In this document: piece by piece, positions 60,583-64,000 of the stretch | How positions within the stretch are numbered: position 1 is the first letter of the stretch | Layout: every line of letters begins with the position of its first letter | Origin: Candidatus Poribacteria bacterium | GTDB taxonomy: Bacteria > Poribacteria > WGA-4E > WGA-3G | Assembly (NCBI GenBank): GCA_007571305.1 | Contig: RKRR01000123.1 | Coordinates: 1-64,000 of the forward strand | DNA: 64,000 nucleotides | Direction of reading: 5' to 3' | Made by a program: the position numbers and the translations under genes | Notes under the pieces: generated by a model | Told to the model about the DNA's origin: nothing | Database searches by the model: none | What the model saw: the letters and a program-made list of their open reading frames with translations, nothing else

Positions 60583-61635
60583 ATGTTCTTCCGAAATAAA
60601 ATAACCTCACAACAAAACGAAAACAGAAATAGAGCCCTCCGTGTTCATCTTATTTGCGCGCTCACCAGTCTGGTGCTCATAGGTTTTTGTGCGAACCTCG
60701 CCAGTGCCTCCCCGGTGAAGGCAGTCTACAAATACCAGGAAATCAAGACAATTTCTAAAAATCTCAAAAAACAGAAAAAACAGGAAGATTTAGAGAAATT
60801 AGTTGAAAAATCCACGGAATTTGTCGCAGCACATCCGGAATACAGACGGGTGGATGAAGTCTATTATCTGCTGGGCAACGCCTTGGTCCAGTTGGAGCAC
60901 GTTCAAAAAGGCATCACGGTTTTTGAAGAAGCCATCAAGAAGTATCCAGAGGCTCGCTACGTTGAACGTTTTTTGCTGGATTTGGGATTGGCGTATGACA
61001 AACTCGGCAATCACGACGCGGCAGATAGTGCTTATCAGAAATTGATAGACCATCCGAAATACGGTTCGCGATCGCAGGCGAAACTTGCGAAGAAACTTCT
61101 TGAACAGGACAGAACTGAACGAAAGGGTGAATTACCAAGACCCCCTGGGGCGAGTCTGGGCATGAACCCTCGCGAGTGGATAGGCAAGCCGGCACAGGAC
61201 TTTCAGGTGACGGATTTGAAGGGCGAAGAACTCTCCTTGAAAGACCTCCGAGGACAGGTTGTGTTGCTCGATTTCTGGGCAACATGGTGTGGACCTTGCA
61301 TCGCAGAGATACCGAACGTTAAGCAGACTTACGCGAAGTATAAAGATCAGAATTTCCAGATTATCGGTATCAGTCTGGACAGGTCAGCAGAACCCCTTGA
61401 GGCTTATACGAAAAAAGAGGAACTCGGCTGGCTGCACTATTGGGATAAAAGCCGCAAGGTGAGTACTATGTATAAGGTGCGGGGGATTCCATCAACTTTT
61501 TTGATTGACGGTGATGGCGTTATCCGCAAGACGAACCTTCGTGGACACACGCTTGAATATGCCGTCGCGGAAATGGTGAAAGAAAATCTCGCGAAACTGG
61601 CAACCCAAAAAGAGGATGCAGATTTCGAGCAGTAA
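60583..61635 (+). CDS. exported TPR-thioredoxin (TlpA/ResA-like) protein
   Basis: 350 residues. A signal segment (LICALTSLVLIGFCANLASA) implies export; the next 130 residues contain TPR-like helices (VDEVYYLLGNALVQLEHVQK, RFLLDLGLAYDKLGNHDAAD), and the C-terminal 150 form a TlpA-type thioredoxin domain with FWATWCGPCIAEIPNVK (CxxC) and the cis-Pro in VRGIPSTFLIDGDGVIR. It likely reduces or handles periplasmic thiols. ATG 60583 follows AAGGAGG. A truncated decayed copy lies just upstream (60335-60484). Confidence 0.87.
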   Translation: MFFRNKITSQQNENRNRALRVHLICALTSLVLIGFCANLASASPVKAVYKYQEIKTISKNLKKQKKQEDLEKLVEKSTEFVAAHPEYRRVDEVYYLLGNALVQLEHVQKGITVFEEAIKKYPEARYVERFLLDLGLAYDKLGNHDAADSAYQKLIDHPKYGSRSQAKLAKKLLEQDRTERKGELPRPPGASLGMNPREWIGKPAQDFQVTDLKGEELSLKDLRGQVVLLDFWATWCGPCIAEIPNVKQTYAKYKDQNFQIIGISLDRSAEPLEAYTKKEELGWLHYWDKSRKVSTMYKVRGIPSTFLIDGDGVIRKTNLRGHTLEYAVAEMVKENLAKLATQKEDADFEQ

Positions 61636-61712
61636 GACGTTAATAAATCGGAGTGCTTAAAAAACGTATCCACCAGAAGATCAAAATATCAGAGAGATTT
61701 TAAGGAGAGGTG

Positions 61713-62834
61713 ATGGCAGAAGTTACCTTGAAAGATGTCACCAAAATTTATGATGGTGACGTTCTGGCAGTCGAGCAGGCAGGTTTTCAGATTCCCGACG
61801 AGTCGTTTACTGTGCTTGTCGGTCCGTCCGGATGTGGTAAATCCACGATCTTGCGGATGATTGCCGGATTGGAAGAGATAACGGAAGGCGATATTTATAT
61901 TGACGATGAACGGATTAACGATATTCCGCCCAAAGATAGGGATATCGCCATGGTCTTCCAAAACTACGCCCTGTACCCACACATGACGGTGTATAAAAAC
62001 ATGGCGTTTGGATTGAAACTTCGCAAATATCCGAAGGCGGAGATCGAACAGCGCGTCAAAGAGGCGGCGGAGATTCTGAGCATTTCGCACCTCTTGAACC
62101 GAAAACCGAAGCATCTCTCCGGTGGCGAACGCCAACGCGTCGCTGTGGGTAGAGCGATCGTCCGACACCCCAAAGTATTCCTGTTCGACGAACCCTTGAG
62201 CAACCTCGATGCGAAGTTGCGCGTGCAAATGCGGATGGAAATTAGTCGTCTACACAACCGCCTCGACGCTACTATCGTCTACGTCACACACGATCAGGTT
62301 GAAGCGATGACGATGGGGGACCAGATCGTGGTGCTGAATGAAGGGAAAATCCAGCAGATTGCGGATCCGGGTACACTCTACCATAAGCCTGCGAACCAAT
62401 TCGTCGGCGGATTTATTGGCACGCCGCCGATGAACTTCATAGAAACGAACATCGTGAATAATGGCGGTAATCCGATGCTGGGATTTGAAACCTTCAAAGT
62501 AGAACTGAATGACCAACTCCAGTCGGCACTTGCCAAACTTTCAGGTGATTCGGTAACGCTCGGCATTCGCCCAGAGGATATCCACGCCGGTGAAAATGGG
62601 GTTTCTCATAGCAAGTCTCAACTTGCAAGCTACGGTGAAAATCGTGTCGAAACACACGTGGAATTGGTCGAGCCGCTCGGAAACCACGCGCTCTTATACC
62701 TCCGGACAGGAAAGAACAGTTTTGTTGCACAATCTGATCTTGTTAACATGCCGCAACACAACGCTCAAATAACCGTCAACTTCAACATGGATAAAGCCCA
62801 TCTATTTCATCCAGAGACAGGAGAGCGGTTATAA
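61713..62834 (+). CDS. sugar ABC transporter ATPase (UgpC/MsmK/MalK type)
   Basis: 373 residues. Walker A GPSGCGKST near residue 37, Q-loop VFQNYALYPHMTVYKN, signature LSGGERQR, Walker B FLFDEPLSNLDAKLR and the switch His in VYVTHDQVEAMTMGD; a C-terminal TOBE/OB domain follows as in MalK-type proteins. It energises uptake of sugars or glycerol phosphate together with permeases not found in the window. The last codons overlap the next gene's stop on the opposite strand by 6 bases. Confidence 0.93.
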   Translation: MAEVTLKDVTKIYDGDVLAVEQAGFQIPDESFTVLVGPSGCGKSTILRMIAGLEEITEGDIYIDDERINDIPPKDRDIAMVFQNYALYPHMTVYKNMAFGLKLRKYPKAEIEQRVKEAAEILSISHLLNRKPKHLSGGERQRVAVGRAIVRHPKVFLFDEPLSNLDAKLRVQMRMEISRLHNRLDATIVYVTHDQVEAMTMGDQIVVLNEGKIQQIADPGTLYHKPANQFVGGFIGTPPMNFIETNIVNNGGNPMLGFETFKVELNDQLQSALAKLSGDSVTLGIRPEDIHAGENGVSHSKSQLASYGENRVETHVELVEPLGNHALLYLRTGKNSFVAQSDLVNMPQHNAQITVNFNMDKAHLFHPETGERL

Positions 62835-63854
62835 AAGTGCTTGAATGTGTGCCCAGGTCTCGGTGTCTATTGGAATGCCCTCTCGTTCCCGCTTGCGTTG
62901 TTCCTCCCAACTGCGTTCACCTGGCACCCGAATTGTGTCAATCCCAGCGGCGCGTTTTGCCGATTTGAGATACCGAATAAAACGTTCTATCTCAATGCTG
63001 AACCCCGGAAATTCTCTAAAACTAGCAACGTTAATCACCAGCACAAATAACCCGTTCCCGACGCGAGCATCTTCACCCTGACTGCATCCAGCACCCGTAA
63101 GCGCGCCCGACAGGATGTCAACGATGACGCTTAGTCCGAACCCTTTGTGTTCAGAAACCGCCCCCCCGAAGGGTAATAATGCAGCAGGCGGAACACCATA
63201 AAAATCGTCTGCATTCGTCGTTGACTCGCCCTCCGCATCAATGAGCCATCCGTGTGGAAGTGCTTCGTTCCGATGCTGCTTCACCCGAATCCTTCCCGAT
63301 GCCACAACACTCGTGGACATATCCAACACAATCGGATCCTGCCCGGCAACCGGCACCGCACACGCAATCGGATTGGTAGAGAGTCGTCCTTCAATACCGC
63401 CGTGCGGTGCAACGCACGTGCCACCACCATGGTCGTTTGCCATGAGCAACGCGATCATCTCAGCATCTGCTGCGAGGCACGCATATCCTCCCAATCTGCC
63501 TACTTCATTGCACCGCGAAACAGCAATTGAGCTTATATCTGTCCGTTCTGCTTTCTGAATTGCGACTTCAACGGCATGGGTTGCAATTACAGGACCAAAG
63601 CCCCAATTCCCATTTAACATCGCAATTGAAGCGGATTCGTGCAAGGTCTCCACTAAAGCACCAGGCTGAATTACCCCCTCTTCCAATTCCGACACATATT
63701 TCGGAAGGTGAATCACACCGTGTGAATCGTGTCCGACGCGGTTCGCATCCACCATAGATCGGGTTACAATTTCCGCTTCTATTGGTGGGATGTTCCACTT
63801 TTGGAAAACATTTAAACAAATAGTAGTGAGTTCTGCTGCTGTAAAGTTCGGCAC
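62829..63854 (-). CDS. LDH2/malate/L-sulfolactate dehydrogenase-family oxidoreductase
   Basis: 341 residues of the LDH2 family: DSHGVIHLPKYVSELEEG with the conserved Asp-Ser-His, ISSIAVSRCNEVGRLGGYA, GGGTCVAPHGGIEGRLSTN and GKxx-like LPFGGAVSEHKGFGLSV near residue 230. These enzymes oxidise L-malate, L-lactate, ureidoglycolate or sugar alcohol/acid analogues with NAD(P); the exact substrate is not determined. Ends convergent with the ABC ATPase. The first 145 bases after it, to the end of the window, contain no gene. Confidence 0.9.
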   Translation of the reverse strand: MPNFTAAELTTICLNVFQKWNIPPIEAEIVTRSMVDANRVGHDSHGVIHLPKYVSELEEGVIQPGALVETLHESASIAMLNGNWGFGPVIATHAVEVAIQKAERTDISSIAVSRCNEVGRLGGYACLAADAEMIALLMANDHGGGTCVAPHGGIEGRLSTNPIACAVPVAGQDPIVLDMSTSVVASGRIRVKQHRNEALPHGWLIDAEGESTTNADDFYGVPPAALLPFGGAVSEHKGFGLSVIVDILSGALTGAGCSQGEDARVGNGLFVLVINVASFREFPGFSIEIERFIRYLKSAKRAAGIDTIRVPGERSWEEQRKREREGIPIDTETWAHIQALL

Positions 63855-64000
63855 TGTGTGGATCCTTATACGAGATACCGCTATTTTATATGTCTATGCT
63901 GGTGCCGTCAAGAAAATAACGTAAGTTTGTGTTAGATGCTGTCTCGTGCGCAAACCCATAGTTGAGTCCACGGTTTTTTTAAAATTCACGAAAAAAAATA

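Overview
The window looks like a chromosomal segment of an uncultured, Gram-negative-type environmental bacterium with moderate GC. Gene content points towards Candidatus Poribacteria or a close relative: many enolase-superfamily and Gfo/Idh enzymes, an SUMF1-like protein, an FG-GAP/ASPIC-UnbV protein, a CBM9/DUF5916 barrel, a DUF4159 protein, tandem MORN proteins and Rieske proteins, and dense short dispersed repeats. This assignment is inference from gene content only; there is no rRNA gene here. Genes are mostly on the + strand, in short transcription units separated by repeat-rich spacers. I see no CRISPR array, prophage, tRNA or rRNA gene.

Layout. 1-3.8 kb: a small membrane protein behind a promoter and a 26-bp palindrome, then the translation cluster infC-rpmI-rplT-pheS. 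infC appears to start at a rare AUA codon after a long structured leader, and pheS lies behind a T-box riboswitch with a UUC (Phe) specifier. 4-10.3 kb: an SUMF1-like protein lacking the catalytic cysteines, an ASPIC/UnbV protein, an enolase-superfamily enzyme and an SHMT-like enzyme. 10.7-19.7 kb: accessory proteins, namely an ankyrin protein, two tandem Rieske proteins with a large unassigned C-terminal domain, a WD40 protein, an ankyrin/PolX-N-domain fusion and two tandem MORN/zinc-ribbon proteins. 19.8-24.6 kb: a DUF5916 outer-membrane protein and a TonB-like/DUF4159 gene split by one in-frame TGA. 25-28.8 kb: rhodanese, then pterin genes (a double PTPS fusion and folE) and a short-chain dehydrogenase. 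28.9-31.7 kb: two CNNM/CorC-type CBS proteins on the minus strand. 32-38.5 kb: sugar and inositol catabolism (KDPG aldolase, HpcH/HpaI aldolase, iolC, iolD) plus a Ser/Thr kinase. 39-42.2 kb: an orphan DNA methyltransferase, rlmB, radC and an InsA-like protein. 42.6-55.2 kb: metabolic genes (MBL hydrolase, Gfo/Idh, class V aminotransferase, serine acetyltransferase-like, purH, Fe-ADH, 2-hydroxyacid dehydrogenase, hydantoinase A). 55.3-63.9 kb: a second DNA methyltransferase, a ManD-like dehydratase, murB, a decayed IS630 transposase, a TPR-thioredoxin protein with a decayed partial copy upstream, a sugar ABC ATPase and an LDH2-type dehydrogenase.

The most unusual signal is the repeat ecology. 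One family (left end like GTAGCCCGTAATGGAATGGAG, right end CCGCAAGGAAAATTAAAAA) repeatedly sits so that its right end supplies the Shine-Dalgarno and spacer of the next gene (before 6891, 18740, 28036, 47656 and 49337). A 90-bp copy lies inside the hydantoinase A gene and is read in frame as 30 extra residues. Another copy forms the last codons and stop of the enolase-family gene at 7382. Separate MITE-like elements with at least three kinds of terminal inverted repeat carry a common core (TGTAGCATAACCTGTTAGG plus TTGTGC), and one of them is nested inside a copy of the first family. Together these suggest a set of small non-autonomous elements that move as modules and remodel gene ends, starts and coding sequence.
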